64,000 bases of DNA, taken from the NCBI GenBank assembly GCA_034007705.1, contig JAVEQK010000002.1:124001-188000 (forward strand). The letters run 5' to 3'. This stretch comes from UBA10518 sp022837185. GTDB lineage: Bacteria; Desulfobacterota; Desulfobulbia; Desulfobulbales; Desulfobulbaceae. Positions 16,261-24,767 of the stretch are shown one piece after another. Under the pieces are notes generated by a model. The model saw only the letters and a list, made by a program, of their open reading frames with translations, was not told where the DNA came from and did no database searches. The translations under genes and the position numbers were made by a program. Within the stretch, counting starts at the first letter, position 1; each line of letters begins with the position of its first letter.

Positions 16261-17655
16261 ATGAACGAGCCGTTACGCTGTGTAACCGCCTACGATATAC
16301 GGGGCAGGGTGCCGGATGAACTGGATGAGCAGCTTGCCCGCCGGATCGGCCTGGCTTTTGCTGACCAGTTTGCCCTGCGCAAGGTGGTTGTCGGCAGGGA
16401 TGTGCGCCCCAGCAGCCCCGGAATCGCCGTCGGACTGGCGCAGACCCTGACCGCTTGCGGGGTGGATGTGGTGGATATCGGGCTGGCCGGCACCGAGGAA
16501 GTCTATCATGCGGTTTTCTCCGGCATCGGAGACGGAGTGGAGGGCGGCATCATGGTGACCGCCAGCCACAATCCGGCCGAGTACAACGGCATGAAGCTGG
16601 TTGAGCGGGACGCCCGCCCGGTCAGCAGCGATTCCGGCCTGACGGAAATTGCCCGGAAAGCGGCTTCGGATGAGTGGTGGCGCCGGAAACTGCTCAGTTC
16701 GGCCGGCACTCCGGGGAAGCTGGAACAGAGCCGGGATAAAAACAGCTATATTGATTGCCTGTTGTCCTTTGTCCGGCCTGACCGACTTGCCCCCTTGAAG
16801 CTGGTGGTCAACGCCGGCAACGGCTGCGCCGGTCCGGTGGTGGACCTGCTGGAAGCGCGCCTTCCCTTCACCTTTGTCAAACTGCACCATCAACCGGACG
16901 GCACCTTTCCCCACGGCGTTCCCAATCCCCTGCTCCGGGAAAACCGGGCGGCGACGGCCGAGGCCGTGCTCGCGCACCGGGCGGATATGGGCATTGCCTG
17001 GGACGGTGATTTCGACAGGTGCTTCTTTTTTGACGAAACCGGCCGGTTCATCGAGGGCTACTATATTGTCGGCCTGCTGGCGGCGGCCGCGCTCCGGGAC
17101 CATCCCGGCGGCCGCATCCTTCATGATCCCCGGCTGATCTGGAATACCGTCGAAATGGTGGAAGCGGCCGGCGGCAGGCCGGTCATGACCCGTACCGGCC
17201 ACGCCTTTATCAAGCAGAAAATGCGAGAGGCCGATGCGGTCTATGGCGGCGAGATGTCCGCGCATCATTATTTCAGGGACTTCGGCTACTGTGACTCGGG
17301 CATGATCCCCTGGCTGTTCGTCTGCCGGCTCCTGAGCGACTCGGGCCGCCCCCTGTCGGCCATGGTCGCCGAAAGGATGGCCGCCTACCCGGTCAGCGGG
17401 GAAATAAACTCCATTGTTGCCGATCCCGACCAGGTCATCGACAAAGTGAAGGAACATTACAGCTCGGGCGACATGGACCTGACCGACGGACTGAGCGTCG
17501 CCTTCCCGGCGTTCCGGTTCAACCTGCGCAAATCGAACACAGAGCCGCTGTTGCGCCTCAATGTTGAAACAAGGGGCGACCGGCGGCTGCTGGAGCGGAA
17601 AACCGGGGAGCTGCTGGGCCTGATCCGCGGCGGAGAAAAGGGCGGGTCGCATTAA
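16261..17655 (+). CDS. manB: Phosphomannomutase/phosphoglucomutase
   Basis: Interconverts hexose 6- and 1-phosphates, supplying mannose-1-phosphate to ManC. At 464 residues it matches the AlgC/ManB group: the N-terminal YDIRGRVPDEL, the phosphoserine loop MVTASHNPAEYNG near residue 95, the Mg2+ loop AWDGDFDRCFFFDE near 245, GGEMSAHHYFRDF near 325 and the phosphate-binding RKSNTEPLLRLN near 425. The ATG at 16261 has a GGGGAG box. manC follows 26 nt later. Confidence 0.95.
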   Translation: MNEPLRCVTAYDIRGRVPDELDEQLARRIGLAFADQFALRKVVVGRDVRPSSPGIAVGLAQTLTACGVDVVDIGLAGTEEVYHAVFSGIGDGVEGGIMVTASHNPAEYNGMKLVERDARPVSSDSGLTEIARKAASDEWWRRKLLSSAGTPGKLEQSRDKNSYIDCLLSFVRPDRLAPLKLVVNAGNGCAGPVVDLLEARLPFTFVKLHHQPDGTFPHGVPNPLLRENRAATAEAVLAHRADMGIAWDGDFDRCFFFDETGRFIEGYYIVGLLAAAALRDHPGGRILHDPRLIWNTVEMVEAAGGRPVMTRTGHAFIKQKMREADAVYGGEMSAHHYFRDFGYCDSGMIPWLFVCRLLSDSGRPLSAMVAERMAAYPVSGEINSIVADPDQVIDKVKEHYSSGDMDLTDGLSVAFPAFRFNLRKSNTEPLLRLNVETRGDRRLLERKTGELLGLIRGGEKGGSH

Positions 17656-17681
17656 TGATTCATTCCGTGTGAGGTGAAAGC

Positions 17682-19091
17682 GTGCGGATTCAACCAGTGA
17701 TTCTGGCCGGCGGGACAGGTTCCCGTCTTTGGCCCCTGTCCCGGGAGCTGTATCCCAAGCAGCTGATCAAGCTGCTCGGCAGCCGTTCCCTTCTGCAGAC
17801 TACCCTTGAGCGGGTGAAGGCATTGCCCGGCGCCGCTCCGCCCGTCGTGGTGGTCGGCGAGGAGCACCGGTTTCTGACGAAAACCCAGATTGAGGAGCTG
17901 AACACATTTCCGGAATATCACCTCCTCCTGGAGCCTGTAGGGCGCAATACGGCCGCCGCCATCTGCGGGGCCGCCCTCTTTGTCAGGCAGTACCTGGACA
18001 ATGGATCCGTGCTCCTGGTCCTGCCGGCTGACCACCTGATTACCGCTGTCGACGCCTTTGTTGCCGCGGTGCGGGAAGCGTGCCTCCTGGCCGAGGCCGG
18101 GAATGTCACAACGTTCGGCATTGTACCGACCAGTCCGGAAACAGGCTACGGCTACATCGCCCGGGGGGAGGGGAACAGAGTCCTTTCCTTTGTCGAAAAG
18201 CCAGACCTGCAGACGGCCCGGGAGTATGTTGCCGGCGGCAGGCATCTCTGGAACAGCGGCATGTTCGCCTTTACGGTGGAAACGCTCCTGGCCGAGCTGT
18301 CGCGGTACGAACCGGTCCTCATCGAGCAGATGACGCGGGCCGTGGCCGACGGCAAATGGGACGGCGTGTTTTTCAGGTTGGACAGGGAGGCCATGGAACC
18401 GTGCACCGACGATTCCATAGACTACGCGCTCATGGAAAAAACGGAACGGGCGGCGGTGGTCGAGGCCGATATCGGCTGGAGCGATGTCGGCTCCTGGCGC
18501 GCCCTCTGGGAACTGGCGGATAAAGACGACCGCGGCAATGTCCTGAGCGGTGACGTGATCCTGGAAGATGTCGAAAATTCACTGATCCGGGCCGGCGACA
18601 GCCTGGTTGCCGCCATAGGGCTCCGGGACACCATGGTGGTGGAGACCGCCGATGCGGTCCTTGTCGCGCCCATTGCCCGGTCCCAGGACGTCAAGAAGAT
18701 TGTTGAACAGCTCAAGCTCAGGGGCAGAAACGAGTTCCTGATTCATCGCACGGTCCACAGGCCCTGGGGCAGCTATACGACCCTGGAAAGCGGGGAGCGT
18801 TTTCAGATCAAGAGGATAACGGTCAATCCGGGGGCCAGACTGTCTCTGCAGATGCACCATCATCGCCATGAACACTGGGTGGTGGTCAGGGGGATGGCGA
18901 AAGTGACAAACGGGGAGAAGGTCATCCTGCTGGATGAAAACAAGTCGACGTACATTACCGCCGGGGAAAAACACCGGCTCGAAAATCCGGGAACCATACC
19001 CCTGGAGTTGATCGAGGTGCAGATCGGCAGTTATCTGGGAGAGGATGATATCGTCCGTTACGACGACGAGTACGGCAGGGAACAGGAATGA
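17682..19091 (+). CDS. manC: Mannose-1-phosphate guanylyltransferase / mannose-6-phosphate isomerase
   Basis: A bifunctional 469-residue enzyme that makes GDP-mannose. The N-terminal nucleotidyltransferase carries ILAGGTGSRLWPLSRE, ILLVLPADHLI and FVEKPD. The C-terminal cupin-type isomerase domain (after about residue 350) has RPWGSYTTLE, GARLSLQMHHHRHEHWVVV (metal-binding histidines) and HRLENPG. The start is a GTG at 17682 with a GAGGTG box. GDP-mannose and dTDP-rhamnose from the neighbouring genes point to an O-antigen or exopolysaccharide made elsewhere. Confidence 0.96.
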   Translation: MRIQPVILAGGTGSRLWPLSRELYPKQLIKLLGSRSLLQTTLERVKALPGAAPPVVVVGEEHRFLTKTQIEELNTFPEYHLLLEPVGRNTAAAICGAALFVRQYLDNGSVLLVLPADHLITAVDAFVAAVREACLLAEAGNVTTFGIVPTSPETGYGYIARGEGNRVLSFVEKPDLQTAREYVAGGRHLWNSGMFAFTVETLLAELSRYEPVLIEQMTRAVADGKWDGVFFRLDREAMEPCTDDSIDYALMEKTERAAVVEADIGWSDVGSWRALWELADKDDRGNVLSGDVILEDVENSLIRAGDSLVAAIGLRDTMVVETADAVLVAPIARSQDVKKIVEQLKLRGRNEFLIHRTVHRPWGSYTTLESGERFQIKRITVNPGARLSLQMHHHRHEHWVVVRGMAKVTNGEKVILLDENKSTYITAGEKHRLENPGTIPLELIEVQIGSYLGEDDIVRYDDEYGREQE

Positions 19092-19134
19092 CTCCCCCGT
19101 CGCGCAGCGGCCGTACGGAGGGGGATGGAAACCC

Positions 19135-19533
19135 TTACGTCTGCTCGAGAAAGCTCATGGCCTCTTTGTTTTCCCGGCCGGCCTCCGGGAATCGTTTGTG
19201 AAAGGCTTCGACGTACCTGTTGATGATCCGCCGGTCTTCGACCGATGCATGAAAGAACTCGATTCCGTTGTGGAAGGTGTTGTCATGGTGCCCGGAGGTG
19301 TGCACGACTCGTCCCATTACGTCGACCAGTTCGTCTTCCAGGCCGATGGTGATCATGACCTGCTGGCCGGCCGGGAACCTGCTGCGGGTTTCCATCAATA
19401 TGCCGCCGATGCTGATATTCAGGGTCCGGCCCATACTGTATTCACCCCGGACGCCATGCTCATCGACCACGATATAATCGAGCAGATTTAGCGATTCCGG
19501 CCTGACATAGCGTCTGCGTTCGGTGTTGCTCAT
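19135..19533 (-). CDS. PilZ domain protein
   Basis: A 132-residue protein. The N-terminal RRRYVRPESLNLL supplies the RxxxR c-di-GMP motif, and RTLNISIGGILME supplies the DxSxxG-type motif with Asn in the first position. HNGIEFFHAS is the barrel-closing strand. A polar C-terminal helix of about 35 residues follows. It is likely a c-di-GMP receptor. It is convergent with manC and its partner is unknown. Confidence 0.88.
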   Translation of the reverse strand: MSNTERRRYVRPESLNLLDYIVVDEHGVRGEYSMGRTLNISIGGILMETRSRFPAGQQVMITIGLEDELVDVMGRVVHTSGHHDNTFHNGIEFFHASVEDRRIINRYVEAFHKRFPEAGRENKEAMSFLEQT

Positions 19534-19788
19534 GCTGATTCCTGATCAATCGGGTCAAGGGTAAAGGGGAGGTGTCGTTACAGCCGAAACCTTTTTGTGA
19601 CTCTACATTGTTCAATTTTCTTTGTCAAATCCCTGCCGGAGAAAATAATGCATCCGCGCTGCCGTGCCGGCTCGGGCAGCGGAAGGGCGTGGACTGCCGC
19701 TCTGCCCGAGAGGGCCATGCCCGAAGAGGATTGGCCGCCGGCAGACAAGTCGAAATTGAAATATGCAATATTCCGTCGGATTAAGTGT

Positions 19789-19818
19789 TTGACAGGCAAG
19801 CGGCCGAAACGGTAATAA
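19789..19818 (+). promoter_or_regulatory. Candidate sigma70 promoter of the cytochrome/kinase operon
   Basis: TTGACA at 19789-19794 and TAATAA at 19813-19818, spaced 18 bp, lie in the 360-nt gap before the decaheme cytochrome gene. The rest of that gap (19534-19893) contains no convincing gene. This is the only clear promoter-like pair before five tightly joined genes. Confidence 0.5.
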
Positions 19819-19893
19819 TACATAATATGCAAAGTGCACCGGCCTGTTCAACGCCGTATCGACAACAAGGCCGGGCTGCGATGGGGGGCTGAT

Positions 19894-20916
19894 ATGTTGA
19901 GCAATAGGGAGCGGCTGCGCAGGTTTTTCCTGATGGTTCCTGCGGCGCTGATCATATTGAGCGGATGCAACGCGCTGAAGGGCTCCAAGCCGATTCTGCC
20001 GATCCGCGAATATGAAAAAATGATCGTCGGCAACCTCTACGCGGATTACGTCGGCACGCAGAATTGTCTCGCCGCCTGCCATGAACATGATCAGCTGAGG
20101 CTGTTTTTCGATGCCAGCACGATGGGGGCGCAGCTGAAGATGGAATCCGGCATGCCCCTTGTCGACTGTGAATCATGCCACGGGCCGGGCAGCCTGGCGA
20201 TCAAGGACCTGAGCCCGGAACTCGTCGCCAAAAACGACCAGCTCGGCATCAAGACCGCCTGCGACTTCAAGACCCTGATCGATTTAAAGAATCTCCCGTC
20301 CACGGCCCAGTCCCTGGTCTGCCTGAAATGTCATTCGGCCAACGCCACCTTCAATCTGCATAATTGGAACGCCGGACCCCATGCCGTGCACGAGGTGTCC
20401 TGTTTTGAATGCCATGACGTGCACGCCAGCCCCGACCTGAAAGTCACGCCGCTGGCCTCGGGCAGTCTCTGCTTCGGATGCCATCAATCGGTCCAGGCGC
20501 AGTTTTCTCTGTCGAGCCATCATCCCCTGAAGGAGGGACGGGTCTTCTGCGTCGACTGCCATGAACCCCACGGGAGCTTCGCCGGCAAGGACCTCCTTCA
20601 GGACAGCAGCAAGGAGACCTGTGTCCAGTGCCATCCGGAAAAACAGGGCCCGTTTCTGTATGAACATGCGGATGTAATGGAAGACTGCCTGAACTGCCAC
20701 AGTCCGCACGGTTCAATCAACAATTACCTGCTCAACGCCCGCGAGCCCTTTCTCTGCCTGCAGTGCCATGTGGGGCATCGAATAAACCGGCCCGAAGGCG
20801 GCAGCGTCACCTTCGACACGGCCAGGGCTTTTTACACGCGTTGCACGGACTGCCATTCCAGAATCCATGGGACGGACGTGCCTTCAACATCCGGACAAGG
20901 GAGGTTGACCCAATGA
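19894..20916 (+). CDS. DmsE/MtrA-like decaheme c-type cytochrome lipoprotein
   Basis: A 340-residue multiheme cytochrome. Nine canonical CxxCH motifs are visible (CESCH, CLKCH, CFECH, CFGCH, CVDCH, CVQCH, CLNCH, CLQCH, CTDCH). A tenth site, CLAACH, has three residues between the cysteines, giving a CX3CH motif. The spacing matches periplasmic DmsE/MtrA decahemes, which sit inside an outer-membrane barrel and carry electrons across the outer membrane. The N-terminus has a lipobox (LIILSGC), so it is probably lipid-anchored. The ATG at 19894 has a G-rich box and places the signal at the N-terminus. The stop overlaps the barrel gene by 4 nt. Confidence 0.9.
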   Translation: MLSNRERLRRFFLMVPAALIILSGCNALKGSKPILPIREYEKMIVGNLYADYVGTQNCLAACHEHDQLRLFFDASTMGAQLKMESGMPLVDCESCHGPGSLAIKDLSPELVAKNDQLGIKTACDFKTLIDLKNLPSTAQSLVCLKCHSANATFNLHNWNAGPHAVHEVSCFECHDVHASPDLKVTPLASGSLCFGCHQSVQAQFSLSSHHPLKEGRVFCVDCHEPHGSFAGKDLLQDSSKETCVQCHPEKQGPFLYEHADVMEDCLNCHSPHGSINNYLLNAREPFLCLQCHVGHRINRPEGGSVTFDTARAFYTRCTDCHSRIHGTDVPSTSGQGRLTQ

Positions 20917-22913
20917 AGCGGGGAAGGGCCGGAAAATGGATGGCGAGAATGTTTTTTTTCGGCGCCGCCCTGACGGTGCCGGTGCTGCCGGGCGGTGCCG
21001 AAGAAGCCGTCTTCGTCAAGGCGGCAGGAGAACAGGCCGATCTGCCGGCCAGGGAAGAGGAGAGCGTCTATTACGAAGCCGAGGGCTCGTATTTTCTGGG
21101 CTATCGTTTTGTATCCACCGAGGATTCGTTGAAGGCAGGGGAATATATAGATCCCCATTCCTCCGCGACTTTCGGCCTTGATCTGCTCTCCTGCCCCCTT
21201 CCGTACCGGTTCCATGTCAATTCCGAATATCTCAGCAAGCATGATTTTTACTCGGACGCCGGTTTTGCCTACAAGGACATAGTCCTGTTCAGGGACATTC
21301 TGGTCGGCCTCCACCATAATCTTGATCATTTCAACTTTTTCTTTCCGGACGAACCACCCGGACTGATCTACGATGACCGCGATCCAGGCGACGCATATTT
21401 TCTCGACTACGCCAGCAATCAGTTGCTGCTCAGACTCAAGGCCCCCGACTTTCCGTTTCATACGTTTTTCAGGCACCGCTACCAGGAGCGCGACGGCAGG
21501 GTGGAGCAGCGCTTTCTGCTGGGGGATTTTGACCGTCTGATCAAAACCTCGGCCTCAAGGGATATCGACTGGAAGTCGAATGCCTACAAAATCGGCTTCA
21601 ACAGCCATCTGGGCCCGGTTGAGGTCGAGTACGCCCATGACCAGACCCGCTTTGATCCCGGAGGCAACAGCATCCAGTATGATTTGTACCCGGAATCCGA
21701 GCTTTTTTCCCGGCCCGAAGACGTCTATCCGCACCATGTCCACCCCGAAACCAAGTCGTCGGCGCATACCCTGAAGCTCCATTCCTCCTATACAGGCGGC
21801 TTCGTCACCTCGGCCACCCTCGGCAACCTGTACCAGAAGAACGATTTCAGCCAGGCCGAGTCCACCACCTGGAAAGGGGCCCTTGATGTCAGTTGGATAC
21901 CCGATCCCGTCATGGGTCTTTTTTTCAAATACCGGCACCGGGACGTGGACATGGATAACCGGGACATGGTGGTGCTCAGCGGGCTGAACAACAGCCTGCT
22001 GTACAGGGTGCGGGACAGCATATCGTACACCAAGGACGTTTTTTCCCTGTCGTCGCGGTACAAGCCGGTCAAGGATTTCTCGCTGCTGACGACCTATCAG
22101 TTTTCCCATCTTGAACGCAAGGACATCGATGAATGGGAGGTATTCGAGAGGCGGACGAATGTCCATAACATCAACCTCACGGCGAATGCCAGGCCGTTCG
22201 ACAACTTCAAGCTGAAGGCGGCGTATGATTTTACCGCCAACAACGACCCGTCCTACAACACCGAGCCGGACAAATCCAACCAGCTGCGGCTGACGGCCAA
22301 TTACCTGCCGGCGTCATGGGTCAACGTTTTTCTCGACTACATTCTGACCCTCACACAACGCGACAATCTGCACTACCTGAACAGCGAGCCGTTCACCCTG
22401 CTGGAAGGCGGCAATCGGGAAGGCAGACGGGACCAGCTGCTGGCCAGCCTCTCCTTCATGCTGTCACCCAAGGCGACGATGACGGCAAGCTGGTCCTACA
22501 ACCGCTGGGATGTGGAACAGGACCTGGCCTACGGCAAATGGACCACGGACGGCTTCGGCGACCTGCCCTTTTTTGATTTTGCGGTGCCCTACACCGACGA
22601 GTCCAACTCCTTTTCCCTCTCCGTCCACTACATGCCAAGGGAAGACATCACCCTGACAGCCGATGCCACCTATACCATAGCCGACGGGGAGTACATCTCA
22701 GGCGATGTCCTCAATGGTTCGCCGTTGTCGTTCGATGTGCTGTCGACCCTGGAGGCGACGGAAACGATCCTGTCATTCGGTGTCGCCAAAAAGCTCCCCC
22801 GGGACTGGGAAGTGGAGCTCAAACTGTACCTGGATTTTTACAACGACCGGACCGAAGATATTCTTGACGGGAACGTAGCCGTCACTACCTTCAATTTAAA
22901 AAGGAATTTTTAA
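20913..22913 (+). CDS. MtrB/PioB-type outer-membrane beta-barrel protein
   Basis: A 666-residue protein with a Sec signal (about residues 1-28, ending near GGAEE) and a body of alternating amphipathic strands with aromatic girdles, ending in Phe (FNLKRNF) as outer-membrane barrels do. MtrB/PioB proteins form the sheath that holds a decaheme cytochrome in the outer membrane; the overlapping upstream decaheme gene supports this assignment. I do not see the N-terminal CxxC present in some MtrB proteins. The ATG at 20913 has GGGAGG 8 nt upstream. The next gene starts 1 nt after its stop. Confidence 0.8.
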   Translation: MKRGRAGKWMARMFFFGAALTVPVLPGGAEEAVFVKAAGEQADLPAREEESVYYEAEGSYFLGYRFVSTEDSLKAGEYIDPHSSATFGLDLLSCPLPYRFHVNSEYLSKHDFYSDAGFAYKDIVLFRDILVGLHHNLDHFNFFFPDEPPGLIYDDRDPGDAYFLDYASNQLLLRLKAPDFPFHTFFRHRYQERDGRVEQRFLLGDFDRLIKTSASRDIDWKSNAYKIGFNSHLGPVEVEYAHDQTRFDPGGNSIQYDLYPESELFSRPEDVYPHHVHPETKSSAHTLKLHSSYTGGFVTSATLGNLYQKNDFSQAESTTWKGALDVSWIPDPVMGLFFKYRHRDVDMDNRDMVVLSGLNNSLLYRVRDSISYTKDVFSLSSRYKPVKDFSLLTTYQFSHLERKDIDEWEVFERRTNVHNINLTANARPFDNFKLKAAYDFTANNDPSYNTEPDKSNQLRLTANYLPASWVNVFLDYILTLTQRDNLHYLNSEPFTLLEGGNREGRRDQLLASLSFMLSPKATMTASWSYNRWDVEQDLAYGKWTTDGFGDLPFFDFAVPYTDESNSFSLSVHYMPREDITLTADATYTIADGEYISGDVLNGSPLSFDVLSTLEATETILSFGVAKKLPRDWEVELKLYLDFYNDRTEDILDGNVAVTTFNLKRNF

Positions 22914-22914
22914 A

Positions 22915-23853
22915 TTGAAGACCCTGCCGCCTCTCGCCGCTCACATTCTTCTCTTCCTTGTGGTTTTTTTCTCGGCGCCTGGGGTTTCCGGGGCCGAGAA
23001 ACGCATCGGCGTCATCATGAGCGGAGACATTCCCTACTATGGAGCAATGCACGAGGCATTCGTCGCCGAACTCAGCAAACAGGTTCCCGGGTTTGATGAG
23101 ATGGAAATCATCCTGCAAAGGCCCTTTCCGGATTCCATTTCGTGGAGCAATGCCGCCCGGAAGCTCATAGCGGTTGATGTCGACCTCATCGTCACCTACG
23201 GCTTGCCGGCCACCCGGGCGGTTATCAACGAAAAAACCCGCATTCCCCTGGTCTATACCGGCGTCTATGATCCCGAGACCGCGGCGATCAGCGGCAGGAA
23301 TGTGACCGGCTGCGGCTACAAAGTTCCTCTTTCCAGTCTGTTGCGGTATTTCAAGCGTCTCAAGGAACTCGATACCATCAGCATTGTTTACAGCGGCATC
23401 GAGGAGGATTCCCTCCAGCAGCTGGGGGAGCTGCAGATGCTCGCCGCCATGCAGAACATCAAGACCCGGCGGATCGATATCCGCACCCGCGGCGATGTCG
23501 ACCTGCTGGGCGGCATCGCCGAAGATGCCGTCTTTGTCACCGGCAGCTCCCTGGCCCATTTATGGATCGACGAGATTCTGACCATGGCCAGGAGGAAAAA
23601 AAATCCTGTTGCCGATATTTTTCCGGACCAGGCCGAGGCCGGCATTCTCATGACCCTCTATCAACCGCCGCATGAACAGGGAGAAATGGCGGCCCAGATC
23701 GCCTCCCGGGTCCTGGCCGGAGAAGATCCGCAGACTATTCCTTTTTATGTTTTCCGGGACACCGAACTGGTCTTTAACCTGGTGGAGGCGAGGCACATCG
23801 GCCTGACATTTCCCATTCAGCTTATCATCGAAGCGACACGGGTTATCCAATGA
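22915..23853 (+). CDS. Periplasmic ABC-type substrate-binding protein (DUF534-like)
   Basis: A 312-residue secreted protein with a signal peptide (HILLFLVVFFSAPGVSG) and the two-lobe fold of the uncharacterised ABC substrate-binding proteins that resemble tryptophan/tyrosine-type binders: RIGVIMSGDIPYY, DVDLIVTYGLPATRAV, IPLVYTGVYDPE, and ISIVYSG. No permease or ATPase is nearby, so import is unlikely. Its place between an electron conduit and a sensor kinase suggests a ligand-sensing role (inference). It starts at TTG 22915 with an AAGGAA box 9 nt upstream; no better start is available. Confidence 0.75.
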   Translation: MKTLPPLAAHILLFLVVFFSAPGVSGAEKRIGVIMSGDIPYYGAMHEAFVAELSKQVPGFDEMEIILQRPFPDSISWSNAARKLIAVDVDLIVTYGLPATRAVINEKTRIPLVYTGVYDPETAAISGRNVTGCGYKVPLSSLLRYFKRLKELDTISIVYSGIEEDSLQQLGELQMLAAMQNIKTRRIDIRTRGDVDLLGGIAEDAVFVTGSSLAHLWIDEILTMARRKKNPVADIFPDQAEAGILMTLYQPPHEQGEMAAQIASRVLAGEDPQTIPFYVFRDTELVFNLVEARHIGLTFPIQLIIEATRVIQ

Positions 23854-24767
23854 AGCGGATGCGGGTGTCGGCAATACAACGGTTCCTTGTGCTCGCTGCC
23901 TGCCTGCTTGCCGCCTGCCTGGTCCTGCCGGCCGGGAATGGAGGAGCCGCGGAGCAGCCTGATGAATTGCTGCTCGGTATTGAGCCGGAGCACAACATTT
24001 TCGACCAGATGGAACGCTACCGTATTCTGGCCGCCTATCTTTCCGACCAGCTCGGCGTGCAGGTCAAGCTGACCATTATGAGCAGGTACGGAGAGGTCAT
24101 AAAACGGTTCAAGTCCCTCCGGCTCGACGGGGCCTTTCTCACCTCGTACACGGCCCACCTGGGGATCAAGGAGTTGAAGCTGGAACCGCTCGTCAACCCG
24201 GTGAACCTGAATGGCGAATCGACTTCTCAGGGTTTGATTTTTGTCCGTCAGGACAGCGGGATACGTGATGTGGCCGACATGCGCGGCAAGGGCATCGTTT
24301 TTGTCGATCCGGCGACCATGGAGGGATACCTCTATCCCCTTGCCTATTTACACCAGCACGGGGTCATCGATACCAACATGTTTTTCAGCCGGTTTTATTT
24401 TTCCGGCAGCCATGCCTCCACCATTTTTGCCGTGCTCGATGGCCGGGCCGATATCGGCGCGGCCAAAAACACTGTTTTCAATAAGCTGGTGCAATCCGAC
24501 CCGTCCATCAGCCAGGAGCTGCACGTCCTGGCCCGCTCTCCCAAGGTCCCGGAAGTTACCCTGTGCGTCAGGCAGGAAGTCGACGAAACCATACGGGAAC
24601 GGCTGACCGCCGTCCTGCTGGACATGGACGCCACGGTCGAGGGCAGGAAGGTTCTCGCGCGTTTCGAAGCCCTCCGCTTCATACAATCAAACAAATCGGA
24701 CTTCGACATTATTGAGCAGACGGCACAGGAGGCTTGGGCGAGCATAGCGGAACACGGTAGCGACTGA
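23850..24767 (+). CDS. PhnD-like periplasmic binding protein (phosphate/phosphite/phosphonate family)
   Basis: A 305-residue secreted protein with a signal peptide near residues 10-34 (LAACLLAACLVLPAG). The mature part matches the PhnD-type family: LLLGIEPEHNIFDQMERY, the AFLTSYTAHL strand, DVADMRGKGIVFVDP and HASTIFAVLDGRADIGAAKN. Related proteins also serve as ligand-sensing partners of histidine kinases rather than as transporters. It overlaps the previous gene by 4 nt (ATGA) and the kinase gene by 1 nt, so it is very likely made with the kinase. Confidence 0.82.
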   Translation: MKRMRVSAIQRFLVLAACLLAACLVLPAGNGGAAEQPDELLLGIEPEHNIFDQMERYRILAAYLSDQLGVQVKLTIMSRYGEVIKRFKSLRLDGAFLTSYTAHLGIKELKLEPLVNPVNLNGESTSQGLIFVRQDSGIRDVADMRGKGIVFVDPATMEGYLYPLAYLHQHGVIDTNMFFSRFYFSGSHASTIFAVLDGRADIGAAKNTVFNKLVQSDPSISQELHVLARSPKVPEVTLCVRQEVDETIRERLTAVLLDMDATVEGRKVLARFEALRFIQSNKSDFDIIEQTAQEAWASIAEHGSD

